Below, one piece after another: positions 32,613-41,976 of a DNA stretch of 64,000 nucleotides (position 1 is the first letter of the stretch; the number at the start of each line of letters is the position of its first letter). The position numbers were made by a program, and so were the translations under genes. This DNA is from Ureibacillus xyleni. Lineage in GTDB: Bacteria; Bacillota; Bacilli; Bacillales_A; Planococcaceae. Location of the stretch: NCBI RefSeq assembly GCF_900217795.1, contig NZ_OBMQ01000006.1:1-64000 (forward strand), in the 5' to 3' direction. Below the pieces are notes generated by a model. It ran no database searches. It saw only the letters and a program-made list of their open reading frames with translations, and was not told the DNA's origin.

Positions 32613-33599
32613 ATGGCAACAATAAAGGCGGCCATCTTAGGTTTTGGCACAGTAGGACAAGGAATTTACCATATTTTAAATGAAAAACGCGATGAGCTTC
32701 GAGATAAATTAGGTATTGAATTAGAAGTAGCAAAAATCTTAGTTCGTGATACAACGCGAGAACGTGTTCCTGGTACAGCACATTTACTAACGGATAGTAT
32801 TGATGATGTTTTATCCGTAAAAGGAATCCAAGTTGTATTTGAAGCAATAGTGAATGAAGAACCTGCATACTCTTATTTGAAAAAAGCTGTTGAACATAAG
32901 TGTCATGTAGTTACAGCAAATAAAGTGATGTTTGCAAAGCGTGGGTTAGAGTTACAAGAGTTAGCAAAGCAAAACGGTGTATTTGTTGGATATGAAGCAA
33001 CAACTGCTGGCGGTGTCCCAGTAATAAAAACAATGAAAAACATTTTACTAGTTAACGATGTTACAAGAATTCAAGGTATCTTAAATGGTACGTCAAATTA
33101 TATTTTAACAAAAATGCGTGCTGAGGGCTGGACTTTTGACGAAGCACTTCAGGAGGCACAAAACTTAGGTTATGCAGAAGCTGACCCATATAACGATATT
33201 TCAGGGCAAGACGCGTTTAAGAAATTAATGATTTTATCTGCTCTAGCGTTTGGTGAACAACCAGATTGGGCAGATGTTGAAGTCATTGGGATAGATGGCA
33301 TTACTTCTGAGCAAGTAAAAGAAGCAACTGAACAAGGGTTACGTTATCGACACGTTGCAGAAGTTGAACGACTTTCGGACGGTAAAATCATTGCAAAGGT
33401 CGGTCCAATGGTAGTTGATAAAGAACATCCGTTATACCCAATTGATGATGTCTTCAATGCAGTGACAATGGAGACAAATTATATCGGGACATTAACATTA
33501 GTAGGACCAGGTGCAGGCATGTATCCAACAGCCAGCGTTATGGTGGAAGATTACGCAGAGATTATTGGCAAACGCGCCGGCTTTGTCGTTACAATTTAA
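32613..33599 (+). CDS. hom: Homoserine dehydrogenase without ACT domain
   Basis: 328 aa from ATG 32613; the frame is open to 32514 but those 33 residues are hydrophobic and unlike the family. GFGTVGQGIYH binds NAD(P); NGTSNYILTKM, YAEADPYNDISGQDAFKK (catalytic Asp/Lys region) and GPGAGMYPTASVMVED follow. It reduces aspartate semialdehyde to homoserine for Thr and Met. B. subtilis Hom is about 433 aa, ending in an ACT regulatory domain; here the ORF stops just after the catalytic domain (FVVTI) and a clean terminator follows, so this looks natural rather than a break. thrC and thrB do not follow; SD GGAGG lies 12 bases before the start. Confidence 0.9.
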   Translation: MATIKAAILGFGTVGQGIYHILNEKRDELRDKLGIELEVAKILVRDTTRERVPGTAHLLTDSIDDVLSVKGIQVVFEAIVNEEPAYSYLKKAVEHKCHVVTANKVMFAKRGLELQELAKQNGVFVGYEATTAGGVPVIKTMKNILLVNDVTRIQGILNGTSNYILTKMRAEGWTFDEALQEAQNLGYAEADPYNDISGQDAFKKLMILSALAFGEQPDWADVEVIGIDGITSEQVKEATEQGLRYRHVAEVERLSDGKIIAKVGPMVVDKEHPLYPIDDVFNAVTMETNYIGTLTLVGPGAGMYPTASVMVEDYAEIIGKRAGFVVTI

Positions 33600-33602
33600 A
33601 AT

Positions 33603-33656
33603 AAACCATCTTGTTGCGCTATTTATTAACTAGACGCTTCAGGATGGTTTTTTTAT
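33603..33656 (+). terminator. Terminator of hom
   Basis: AAACCATC (33603-33610) / GATGGTTT (33643-33650) with an inner GCG...CGC helix, then T residues that merge into the tandem repeats. Confidence 0.8.
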
Positions 33657-33749
33657 GTGCGGTTTTGATTGGTTTATGTGCGGTATCTCCGTATTTATGT
33701 GCGCTTTTGTTAGATTTATGAGCGGTTTTTCCAAGTTTATGTGCGCTTT
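33652..33749. repeat. Five 21-bp tandem repeats (TTTATGTGCGG type)
   Basis: Units begin at 33652, 33673, 33694, 33715 and 33736 (the last partial). Each starts TTTATGTGCGSTTTT or close (one reads TTTATGAGCGG), then 6-8 variable bases. The period is exactly 21. They fill the gap between the hom terminator and the stop of the next minus-strand gene. They are not CRISPR: repeats are too short and spacers too small. Confidence 0.85.
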
Positions 33750-33979
33750 TAATCTTCATCTTTCACATCAATGTCTTCTGGTATCGGAGTATTTCGCCAA
33801 ATTTCAATTTCTTCTTTAATACGCTCCAATTGTTCGTGATAAGTATCAAATTGTGTGCTATTCACCAAATACTGCTCACCATCAAATACGGCTTTAATAC
33901 GGCCAGCATATATGTAGCGAAGCACTTGATCTTCTGGCATTGAAATTTCTTTTGCAGTTTCAGCAACAGTTTTATACAT
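33749..33979 (-). CDS. Small excisionase-like helix-turn-helix protein
   Basis: 76 aa. MYKTVAETAKEISMPEDQVL then RYIYAGRIKAVFDGEQYLV is the MerR/excisionase-type winged HTH with the beta-hairpin wing; a polar C-terminal helix follows. Probably binds DNA, target unknown. It is not next to an integrase, so a chromosomal role is more likely than excision. SD TGGAGG before ATG. The 21-bp repeats start at its stop codon. Confidence 0.72.
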   Translation of the reverse strand: MYKTVAETAKEISMPEDQVLRYIYAGRIKAVFDGEQYLVNSTQFDTYHEQLERIKEEIEIWRNTPIPEDIDVKDED

Positions 33980-34105
33980 GTATGTTAACCTCCATTAATA
34001 AAACACTGAATATATTATACTTCATGAATCCTATTTTGATATACCTACAGAAAATGGTAGTATTGCAATATAGGGTTAAGTACGAAAATAAGGGGATGTT
34101 CTTAA

Positions 34106-34999
34106 TTGAATTTATTACCATATATATTTGTTTTGCTTGCTGCCATTCTTTGGGGGACAGTGGGGACAACTCAAACCTTTTTAAAAGATGGAATATCACC
34201 AATTGCAGTTGCAGGAGTACGTTCACTGATTGGGGGAGGGGTATTACTTATTGCAGCGCTTGTTATGCGAAAAATTAACTTTCGCAACTGGTCGTGGAAA
34301 TGGACAATTCTAGCCGCAATAACGATTGCCTTATTCCAATCGTTATTTTTCACCTCTGTCCGATATACAGGAGTAGCAGTCGGGACAGTGGTTACAATCG
34401 GAAGTTCGCCCGTGTTTTCGGGAATAATTGAGTGGGTTATTTGGAAGAGTAAACCAAATCGTGTTTGGGGAATTGCTACAATCCTTGCCATCGTTGGGTG
34501 TGTTTTACTCTTTGTTAATCGTGGAGAAGCAACAGTTCATCCATTAGGTGTTCTTCTCGCGCTTTGTGCAGGATTTATGTTTGCGCTCTATACGAATTGT
34601 AGTAAGCAGCTAACGGAGAATGAAGAAACATTACCAGCTGTAGCGATGACATTCTCTATTTGTGCTGTGATGTTGCTGCCTTTCTCTGGTGATGGGGTGT
34701 CTTGGGCATTTGATAAGCAAAATCTGTTCCCAATCGTTTTCATGGGATTAGCTGCAACAAGTCTAGCTTATATATTATTTTTAGCAGGTTTAGAGAAAAT
34801 TAGCTCTTCATCTGCAGTTACGTTATCTTTAGCAGAACCATTAACCGCTGCACTTCTTGGAGTCTTTTTAGTGGGTGAATATCTAAGTCCCACATCATGG
34901 ATTGGTGTGGTGATGTTACTTGGGGGAATAATTGTTTTAACAGTAGGAAGTAGAAAACCACAAACTACATTAAATGAGGAAAATGAATCCTCTAAATAA
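34106..34999 (+). CDS. EamA/DMT-family exporter
   Basis: 297 aa, ten helices in two EamA repeats (first opens IFVLLAAILWGTVGTTQTFL; second around LGVLLALCAGFMFALYTNCS; the block SSAVTLSLAEPLTAALLGVFLVGE-like is typical). Exports amino acids or metabolites in characterised relatives; substrate not known here. TTG start with AAGGGG 10 bases upstream. Monocistronic, with a hairpin terminator after it. Confidence 0.85.
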   Translation: MNLLPYIFVLLAAILWGTVGTTQTFLKDGISPIAVAGVRSLIGGGVLLIAALVMRKINFRNWSWKWTILAAITIALFQSLFFTSVRYTGVAVGTVVTIGSSPVFSGIIEWVIWKSKPNRVWGIATILAIVGCVLLFVNRGEATVHPLGVLLALCAGFMFALYTNCSKQLTENEETLPAVAMTFSICAVMLLPFSGDGVSWAFDKQNLFPIVFMGLAATSLAYILFLAGLEKISSSSAVTLSLAEPLTAALLGVFLVGEYLSPTSWIGVVMLLGGIIVLTVGSRKPQTTLNEENESSK

Positions 35000-35022
35000 G
35001 GGCATGCAAAGGCATGTCCTTT
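34997..35022 (+). terminator. Terminator after the EamA gene
   Basis: AAGGGCATGC (34997-35006), AAAG loop, GCATGTCCTT (35011-35020), one mismatch, then TATTA; few T residues. Confidence 0.65.
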
Positions 35023-35147
35023 ATTAAACGATAAAATCTTTAAATGGTTCTATAGAATCTTAAGAATTTCTTCATAATTATCATGACAAGATGTTAAGAT
35101 TCAAAAATTATGATGGAACCATAAGAAAAAGAGATGAGGTGAGGACA

Positions 35148-35846
35148 GTGGAGAAAAAATTAACGGTATTAGTAACAGATGATGATCAAGATATTCGAGA
35201 TGGGATTGAAATCTACTTAAAAAATGAAGGATACAATGTTTTAAAAGCTTCTGATGGAGTTGAAGCATTAAAGCAGTTACAGGAGAATGAAGTTCATTTA
35301 ATCATACTCGATATTATGATGCCGAACATGGACGGCATTACCGCAACTTTTAAGATTCGGTCCGAACGTAATATACCGATTATTATGTTAAGTGCAAAAG
35401 CTGAGGATTCTGACAAAATTCATGGCTTATCGGTAGGGGCAGATGACTATGTGACGAAGCCTTTCCATCCTTTAGAGTTACTCGCTCGCGTTAAATCGCA
35501 GCTACGACGATATGTACAATTAGGAACGTATGATGGACAATCCCAATCCAAAGTTGAAGTGAATGGGCTATCACTCGACATGGATGCAAAAGAAGTTCGA
35601 TTAGATGGGGAACTTGTAAAGCTAACGCCAATCGAATACAAAATAACTGAACTCTTATTGAAAAATGCAGGGCGGGTCTATTCTATTAACGAAATTTACG
35701 AATTAGTCTGGAATGAAGAAGCCTACAACGCTGAAAATGTAGTGGCAGTGCATATTCGAAAAATCCGTGAAAAAATCGAAGCTGATCCTAAAAATCCAAG
35801 GTTTTTAAAGGTTGTGTGGGGCATTGGATACAAAATTGAAAAATAA
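35148..35846 (+). CDS. OmpR-family response regulator
   Basis: 232 aa from GTG 35148 behind GATGAGGTGAGG; the frame runs to 35091 but without SD. Receiver domain 1-120: acidic pocket in VTDDDQDIRD, phosphorylated Asp in LIILDIMMPNMDG, Lys in DDYVTKPF. Winged-helix domain about 140-230 with ELLLKNAGRVYSINEIYELV and VWGIGYKIEK at the end. It pairs with the kinase at 35994. Its last 11 bases overlap a small membrane ORF. The signal and targets are unknown; no obvious target gene is adjacent. Confidence 0.93.
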   Translation: MEKKLTVLVTDDDQDIRDGIEIYLKNEGYNVLKASDGVEALKQLQENEVHLIILDIMMPNMDGITATFKIRSERNIPIIMLSAKAEDSDKIHGLSVGADDYVTKPFHPLELLARVKSQLRRYVQLGTYDGQSQSKVEVNGLSLDMDAKEVRLDGELVKLTPIEYKITELLLKNAGRVYSINEIYELVWNEEAYNAENVVAVHIRKIREKIEADPKNPRFLKVVWGIGYKIEK

Positions 35847-35979
35847 TATTGAGACAAGCATCACAATCATATGCCTAATCGCAAGCGTTATTGGAATGGG
35901 ATATATCGGTTTTGCAACATGGCAGTTTTTAAGTACACATTATGAAAATGCAGTGCAATTATTAATAAAACTATTTTGA
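35836..35979 (+). CDS. Small single-helix membrane protein between regulator and kinase
   Basis: 47 codons from TTG 35836, overlapping the regulator gene by 11 bases; the stop TGA overlaps GAGGAGG, the SD of the kinase. Residues about 7-29 form one hydrophobic helix (TSITIICLIASVIGMGYIGF), followed by an amphipathic tail (HYENAVQLLIKLF). GGA lies 8 bases before the start. Tight overlap at both ends argues for real, coupled translation. Not recognised; a modulator of the kinase is a reasonable guess. Confidence 0.6.
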   Translation: MKNNIETSITIICLIASVIGMGYIGFATWQFLSTHYENAVQLLIKLF

Positions 35980-35993
35980 GGAGGAACACAAGA

Positions 35994-38198
35994 ATGGGAC
36001 TAAAAGGTAAATCACTCCTCTCTCTTTTTCTCATTACGTGGGTAGTTTTTTCTAGCGTACTCTTTATTCTCAATGCGCACAGGTATATAGGTAACAACTT
36101 TTTTGAATCAGATAATTTTCAAGTAACAAAAGAAGACTTTAAACAGCAGCTCGGACGATTCGTGTTGCAACCGTTTGACGAGGAAAAAGCAAAAGCATCC
36201 ATTACAGTTACACAAGATGAGATCGACTATCATCGTAACTATTATGGAACATTGTCTGAACAGGTAGCAAATATCCGAGATCAATATAGCGATCGTATTT
36301 TTCAAGCAGAGGAATCTAAGGACGCGCAATTAAAGGAAATATTAATGGCAGAACGAGATGCGAAGATTGCCGATATAAAAGAAAATTTTGCAGATGATGA
36401 GCATGTTGAAGAAAAAATCCGAAAGCAAAAGGAACAAATAATTGAAGAGTTTGCAAAAGCCGAGAAGTTAGCGGCAAAAGATTTCTTAAACAATTTTGGC
36501 TATTTTACTTATAGTTTAGTGAATGTCAATACTGGAGAAAAATTTGAATCGGCTAATATCACTAAGTCAAATACGTTTTCGGAAAGCTATGGTAATCAAA
36601 AACCATATTTTAATGTTAATAATCAATTTTATATCGGTGCTGGTGATGGTTACTATGATAGTGTCGCACTCATCAATCAAATGGAGATAAATTACGAAAC
36701 GGTCCAATTTGAAGGGGTAATTAGTATTCCTAAAAGCATGTTAAATGCAACTATTTTTGCTACAGAGTATCGTGCTTTTTCAGTGACTAAGATTATTCTT
36801 TATATTATTTGGGCTACTGGGATATTAGCAATAGCTGGCTTGTTCACTTTTGCAAAACCTTCCTTTGAACAATATAAAAACACGTCAAGACTAAAAGAAC
36901 TGTTCTTGCGAGTACCGATTGATGTACGAATCGTAATTATATTTATCTCAGCTTTATTTGCCTATATATCTGTTGAACAGATAAATAATCTCATCAGTAT
37001 TACTGGTTATTACCAAAACTTAGCACCTCATTTATTAGAGATACTGTTTGATTTTGTTGTATTGTTCATGTTAGTTACCGTTGTAGTATTAGGCGTATTC
37101 TGGATTAAGGACTCCTTTAATCAAGAACAGAAATTCAAACAAGAATTAAAAAGTGCTTTCTTATACAAATTAGCTGATGGGATACAAGACTTATTCATAA
37201 ATCGCTCTATAGGTATACAATCCGTTGTAATACTGATCATTACTTTCTTATCTGGTGTGGGCTTCGTTGGTGGAATGATGGATGGAGATGACTTACTAGC
37301 AATATATGTTGTTCTTCTATTCTTTATTGGCTTACCAGCTTGCATTATTTTCCTTCGTCGTATGGGCTACCTAAACCGTATTATGAAACAAACGAAGGAA
37401 ATGGCTGAGGGTCGACTAACAACTCCAATTAAAGTAAAAGGAAAATCACCTTTTGCAAAACATGCGGAAAACTTAAACCATTTACGTGAAGGCGTTAGAA
37501 AGTCACTAACAGAACAAGCAAAAAGTGAACGATTAAAAACAGAATTGATTACGAATGTAAGTCATGACTTGCGTACACCTTTAACTTCGATTATTACGTA
37601 TACGGATTTACTAAAAAATTCTAATATAACAGAGGAAGAACGGAATAAATATATTGATGTCCTTGATAAAAAGTCGGCGCGATTAAAAACTTTAATTGAA
37701 GATTTGTTTGAAGTGTCGAAAATGGCAAGTGGCAATATGGAACTTAACAAACAGCGAATTGATTTAACACAACTTATGCAGCAAGCAGTCGGGGAACATG
37801 AAGAGGCGTTCTTAAATGCAAATTTAGATCTTCGGATAACGAAGCCAGATGTACCTCTATATGCAAATGTTGACGGTCAAAAATGGTGGAGAGTACTAGA
37901 TAACTTAGTGGTGAATGCTTTGAAATATTCTTTAGAAGGAACTAGAGTGTATGTTACGTTAACACAGAAGGGCATGGATGCTGAGTTCACTGTGAAGAAT
38001 ATTACGAAATATGAATTAGGTGAAAATGTTGAGGAACTAACCGAGAGATTTAAACGAGCAGATGCTTCACGGCATACTGATGGTTCCGGTTTAGGCTTAG
38101 CTATAGCGCAATCTATAGTAGATATGCATAATGGAAGGTTACAAATTGATGTTGACGGTGATTTATTTAAAGTAACATTAACAGTTCCAATAGATTAG
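35994..38198 (+). CDS. Sensor histidine kinase with large extracytoplasmic domain and multiple TM segments
   Basis: 734 aa from ATG 35994 (GAGGAGG at 35978). TM1 about 9-28; an outside region about 30-260 with a long charged coiled coil (residues ~105-155); then TM segments near 264-287, 308-328, 341-370, 405-430 and 435-450; a HAMP-like linker (MKQTKEMAEGRLTTPIKVKG); H-box with phospho-His in NVSHDLRTPLTSI (about 523); N-box NLVVNALKYS; G2 box DGSGLGLAIA. The extra membrane segments set it apart from simple two-TM kinases. It partners with the regulator at 35148. Confidence 0.9.
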   Translation: MGLKGKSLLSLFLITWVVFSSVLFILNAHRYIGNNFFESDNFQVTKEDFKQQLGRFVLQPFDEEKAKASITVTQDEIDYHRNYYGTLSEQVANIRDQYSDRIFQAEESKDAQLKEILMAERDAKIADIKENFADDEHVEEKIRKQKEQIIEEFAKAEKLAAKDFLNNFGYFTYSLVNVNTGEKFESANITKSNTFSESYGNQKPYFNVNNQFYIGAGDGYYDSVALINQMEINYETVQFEGVISIPKSMLNATIFATEYRAFSVTKIILYIIWATGILAIAGLFTFAKPSFEQYKNTSRLKELFLRVPIDVRIVIIFISALFAYISVEQINNLISITGYYQNLAPHLLEILFDFVVLFMLVTVVVLGVFWIKDSFNQEQKFKQELKSAFLYKLADGIQDLFINRSIGIQSVVILIITFLSGVGFVGGMMDGDDLLAIYVVLLFFIGLPACIIFLRRMGYLNRIMKQTKEMAEGRLTTPIKVKGKSPFAKHAENLNHLREGVRKSLTEQAKSERLKTELITNVSHDLRTPLTSIITYTDLLKNSNITEEERNKYIDVLDKKSARLKTLIEDLFEVSKMASGNMELNKQRIDLTQLMQQAVGEHEEAFLNANLDLRITKPDVPLYANVDGQKWWRVLDNLVVNALKYSLEGTRVYVTLTQKGMDAEFTVKNITKYELGENVEELTERFKRADASRHTDGSGLGLAIAQSIVDMHNGRLQIDVDGDLFKVTLTVPID

Positions 38199-38199
38199 T

Positions 38200-38241
38200 A
38201 AGTAAGGGGCATCATCAGGAAATTTGGTGGTGTCTTTACTT
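38200..38241 (+). terminator. Hairpin after the two-component genes
   Basis: GTAAGGGGCATCATCA pairs with TGGTGGTGTCTTTAC (several G-T pairs), then TTATTC. Long stem but weak T tract. Confidence 0.6.
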
Positions 38242-38312
38242 ATTCTCTAGAAATGAACATTCCCTATCTCCATGGTATACTTTGAAAAGATTGTAATTTC
38301 AGGAGGAAAACG

Positions 38313-39395
38313 ATGGGGAAGGTCGCAAGTATAATAATTGCTGTTTTAATATATGGGTCCATCAGCGCGTATTTAGGTTGGAATTTTAAAAAATGGTTAG
38401 AGTCCATCCATATTTTTAGATGGCCAGTTCTTTATTGGATGATTGTATTCCTAGTAGCATTTAGTCCATTTTTAGGTCGAGTAAGCTGGCTTTCTCCATT
38501 CTCTGTTATCGGCAATTATTGGATGTTCTTTTTTGAATATGGCCTCATAATATGTATCGTAGTAAACATCATTATTTTCTTAACGCCATTAAAAAATGTA
38601 ACGATAATTGGTTCCGTTGCAGTTGGCTTACTTGTTATTTTATTTGGATTGGGTACATACAATGCCTATTCTCCTGTTACACGACATTTAGATATTTCCA
38701 TCAATAAAAGTGGGGAGCCACTCCGTTTAGTTGTTGCATCAGATTTTCATTTAGGGATTTTATCCAACAAAGGGCATTTGCAACGATTTGTTGATTTAGC
38801 AAATGAAGCAAAACCAGATGCTGTGTTACTTGTCGGGGATTTGGTAGATGATGATCCAATCTGGTTTGTGGAAGACGGAATGGACCAAGTGATGAAACAG
38901 TTACGTGCAACATATGGTGTTTATGGGGTGTTAGGAAACCATGAATACTATGGTGGGAAAATTCCGTTATTTGTTGAGGAAATGAAGGGTGCAAATGTAC
39001 AAATATTAATGGATGAAACCATTTTAGTTGGGGACCGTTTTTATTTAACAGGACAAGAGGATGCGACGAACAAAAAACGAAAGGCCATAGCTGAACTAAA
39101 ACCAAGTGACGAAGAATACCCATGGATTGTTATGAATCATACTCCATATGATTTAGAACTTCCCCAAAAAGCAGGAGCAGATCTTCATCTATCAGGACAT
39201 ACGCATCTTGGACAACTTTGGCCAAATAATTTTATTACAAACAAAATTTTTGAACTAGATTATGGTCATATGGAAAAAGGAAGTATGCACACTTTAGTTT
39301 CTTCAGGTTTTGGATTTTGGGGTCCTCCGATGAGAATTGGTAGTCGATCAGAGTTATGGATTGTAGATATTAATTTTACAGGGGAAGGTAATTAG
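38313..39395 (+). CDS. Membrane-bound metallophosphoesterase
   Basis: 360 aa. Four hydrophobic helices (about 5-25, 38-58, 70-92, 97-117) then a calcineurin-like phosphoesterase domain with VVASDFHLG (metal 1), LLVGDLVDDDP, LGNHEYYGG, VMNHTPYD and LSGHTHLGQLWP (last His pair). This layout is that of YkuE/YaeI-type enzymes, which act at the membrane, in some cases on lipid-linked substrates. SD CAGGAGG. Single gene; UppP follows after 84 bases. Confidence 0.88.
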   Translation: MGKVASIIIAVLIYGSISAYLGWNFKKWLESIHIFRWPVLYWMIVFLVAFSPFLGRVSWLSPFSVIGNYWMFFFEYGLIICIVVNIIIFLTPLKNVTIIGSVAVGLLVILFGLGTYNAYSPVTRHLDISINKSGEPLRLVVASDFHLGILSNKGHLQRFVDLANEAKPDAVLLVGDLVDDDPIWFVEDGMDQVMKQLRATYGVYGVLGNHEYYGGKIPLFVEEMKGANVQILMDETILVGDRFYLTGQEDATNKKRKAIAELKPSDEEYPWIVMNHTPYDLELPQKAGADLHLSGHTHLGQLWPNNFITNKIFELDYGHMEKGSMHTLVSSGFGFWGPPMRIGSRSELWIVDINFTGEGN

Positions 39396-39479
39396 AAAAC
39401 AGCCGAATAGTAGATAGACAATTTTGCAACCATCATGTAATGTAATTGAGTGTTTATAGTAAATAGTAAGGAGATATTT

Positions 39480-40307
39480 ATGGAACTATTTGATTTAATA
39501 AAAGCGATTATCCTCGGCTTTGTAGAAGGAATGACAGAATTTGCTCCTGTTTCCTCTACAGGGCATATGATTATTGTCGATGATTTATGGTTAAAAACAC
39601 AGGAGTTTTTAGGTTCAGGTTCTGCTAATACATTTAAAATTGTTGTCCAACTAGGATCGATTTTAGCTGTGGTTGTTGTTATGTGGAAACGCATGCTTAG
39701 TCTTGTTGGATTATACAAAATCGAAGGACAAACTACTTCGCGAAAATTCAATTTAGGACATGTAATCGTTGGGATTATTCCAGCTGGTATATTTGGTGTT
39801 TTATTTGAAGATTTTATCGATGAAAATTTATTCTCTACAAAAACGGTTATCATTGGTTTAATCCTAGGGGCAATTTTAATGATTTTTGCTGACAAAGTTG
39901 CACCAAAAAGACCGACAGTAAAGTCTTTAGATGATTTAACTTATGGTAAAGCGTTTAGAGTTGGTTTAATTCAATGTTTATCGCTGTGGCCGGGGTTTTC
40001 TCGTTCAGGAGCAACGATTTCAGGTGGGGTTTTATTAGGACTAGACCATAAAACAGCATCAGACTTTACATTTATTATGGCAGTTCCAATTATGGCCGGT
40101 GCAAGTAGTATATCATTACTTAAAAACTGGGATCAAATTAATGCGGACCATTTTTCGTTTTATGCAATAGGATTCATTAGTGCCTTTGTTTTCGCATTAA
40201 TCTCTATAAAATTCTTCTTAAAGTTAATTTCACGCGTAAAATTAGTACCTTTTGCGATATACCGTCTCATTTTGGCCGCTATTTTAATTGTTGTATTATA
40301 TCTTTAA
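39480..40307 (+). CDS. uppP: Undecaprenyl-diphosphatase UppP (BacA)
   Basis: 275 aa from ATG 39480 with AAGGAG; the frame to 39450 lacks an SD. Recycles the lipid carrier of cell-wall synthesis by removing one phosphate from undecaprenyl diphosphate; overproduction gives bacitracin resistance. Motifs: GFVEGMTEFAPVSSTGHMII (Glu-rich motif 1) and PGFSRSGATISGG (motif 2, active Ser/Arg). Eight predicted helices. Monocistronic with a strong terminator. Confidence 0.96.
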   Translation: MELFDLIKAIILGFVEGMTEFAPVSSTGHMIIVDDLWLKTQEFLGSGSANTFKIVVQLGSILAVVVVMWKRMLSLVGLYKIEGQTTSRKFNLGHVIVGIIPAGIFGVLFEDFIDENLFSTKTVIIGLILGAILMIFADKVAPKRPTVKSLDDLTYGKAFRVGLIQCLSLWPGFSRSGATISGGVLLGLDHKTASDFTFIMAVPIMAGASSISLLKNWDQINADHFSFYAIGFISAFVFALISIKFFLKLISRVKLVPFAIYRLILAAILIVVLYL

Positions 40308-40328
40308 AATAATATTTTATAATAATGA

Positions 40329-40360
40329 TGCACTTACTATTTATAGGTAAGTGCAGTTTT
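40329..40360 (+). terminator. Terminator of uppP
   Basis: TGCACTTAC (40329-40337) / GTAAGTGCA (40347-40355) then GTTTTTA. Confidence 0.88.
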
Positions 40361-40596
40361 TATATAGACTAACGACGAAAAATTTATTATTTTTGAAATC
40401 CTATAGGTCCTCATGCCTATATGTATTCAAAATGTTCATACTTTTGTCAATATTTAATACTAAATTCACAAATTGCTTGAATACTATATAATAATTGCAT
40501 ATATTGTAAATAGATTAATAGTCCTTGTATATTAAAAATCTATAAAATTTAATGCTATTCTCTTAGTCTTTTACCCTAGAATTGGGAGTGAGGAAT

Positions 40597-41889
40597 TTGT
40601 TTGCTTTTAAGAAAAAAGAAAATCAAAGCTTCATTTTAAATGAGAGGTTTCAAAATGTAGGTATATTTATTAAGGATCCAATGCTTCTTTTGCAAGTTCA
40701 TTTAATTGGTTTAACAGAAGAAGACTTACAAACAATAAGAGCGGTTAAACCTTATATTGATCCAAGAGTAAAAGAAATCGTAGACGCGTTTTATGGTACG
40801 ATCGGCAAAATACCAGAATTTCAACAAATGATTGAGAAATATAGTTCGTCAGAGAGGCTGAGTCATACCTTAAGACATCATGTTATCGAAATGTTTGATG
40901 GTCGAATTGATGAAAAATATATTGAGGTCAGAAGAAGGGTAGCAAATAAACACGTATTAATTGGGCTGACTACAAAGTGGTATTTGGCTTCATTTCAAAA
41001 GTTAGAAGGAAAAATACAGGAAATTGTTACGGATTTACACTTGCCTGAAGCTGAACAGAAAAAAGTATTTCAAGCTTTAAGAAAAGTTTGTAATTTAGAA
41101 CAACAAATCGTTCTAGATGAATATGACCGTGTTGCTCAAAGTGTAGCTGTACAAGAACAAGAAAAAGTTAGAAATGAAGTAAAGGAAATAATCGGTAGTA
41201 TTTCTGTAACTCTAGAAGAACAATCGCTTGATACCAATGAAGCAGTAGCGGACCTTTTTACTAATACAAAAAGTGTGAATGAGTTATTGCAAAATAGTAT
41301 TCAAGATGCGCAAGAAACAAGACAAGCTTCAAGTGATGGGTATAGACAACTACAAAATTTAAGCAACCAAACGAAAGAAATAAATGATAGAACAATTAAA
41401 ATGACAAAAATGGTACAAGACTTAGATCACTCCTCTTTAGAAATCCAAGCAGTTGTAGAAATTGTAAAAGATATTGCAGGCCAAACTAATTTGTTAGCGC
41501 TTAACTCAGCCATCGAAGCAGCACGAGCAGGGGAACATGGGAAAGGTTTTGCAGTAGTTGCTAATGAGGTTAGAAAGCTCGCAGACCAAACAAAACAATC
41601 GGTCGAAAAGATTGCAACATTAATAGGAATGTCTAGTGAAGTAACTGCAGAGGTCATCCAATCCATCCACCACATTCAAGATTTAGTCCAAAACGGGTTA
41701 GAGCAAAACGAAAAGTCCCTTGAATCTTTTGAAAAAATATCATCTACCGTCGTTACGACAATTTCAGATTTTGAAAGTGTTGGCCAACAGGTTGAAGAGT
41801 TATCACATATTGTTGAAAAAATTGGAAGCACAACCGAGAAACTTGAAGAAGCTGCATCTAAATTGAAAGAAACGATTGGATCGTTTTAA
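40597..41889 (+). CDS. hemAT: HemAT-type globin-coupled aerotaxis transducer
   Basis: 430 aa from TTG 40597; GGGAGTGAGG (40584-40593) is the SD and lies inside the longer frame from 40582. Residues about 25-170 form a globin sensor with proximal His in [12 protein letters not shown] (compare TLKRHIQEMF in B. subtilis HemAT). The C-terminal half is a cytosolic methyl-accepting signalling coiled coil with the highly conserved hairpin [20 protein letters not shown] and [18 protein letters not shown]. It binds O2 through heme and signals to CheA for aerotaxis. Monocistronic. Confidence 0.94.
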   Translation: MFAFKKKENQSFILNERFQNVGIFIKDPMLLLQVHLIGLTEEDLQTIRAVKPYIDPRVKEIVDAFYGTIGKIPEFQQMIEKYSSSERLSHTLRHHVIEMFDGRIDEKYIEVRRRVANKHVLIGLTTKWYLASFQKLEGKIQEIVTDLHLPEAEQKKVFQALRKVCNLEQQIVLDEYDRVAQSVAVQEQEKVRNEVKEIIGSISVTLEEQSLDTNEAVADLFTNTKSVNELLQNSIQDAQETRQASSDGYRQLQNLSNQTKEINDRTIKMTKMVQDLDHSSLEIQAVVEIVKDIAGQTNLLALNSAIEAARAGEHGKGFAVVANEVRKLADQTKQSVEKIATLIGMSSEVTAEVIQSIHHIQDLVQNGLEQNEKSLESFEKISSTVVTTISDFESVGQQVEELSHIVEKIGSTTEKLEEAASKLKETIGSF

Positions 41890-41891
41890 AA

Positions 41892-41921
41892 AAAAACTAG
41901 TGAAAATTCACTAGTTTTTTT
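41892..41921 (+). terminator. Terminator of hemAT
   Basis: ACTAGTGAA (41896-41904) / TTCACTAGT (41907-41915) with flanking A and T runs. Confidence 0.9.
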
Positions 41922-41976
41922 GTATTAAAGACGTAATAGATAGTTGTTGTTTAAAATTGGATTGTTACAGGGTATC

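Noticed and set aside
33652-33749. CRISPR array
   Set aside because: The unit is 21 bp in total, with a conserved core of about 11 bp and no spacers of CRISPR length; no cas genes nearby.
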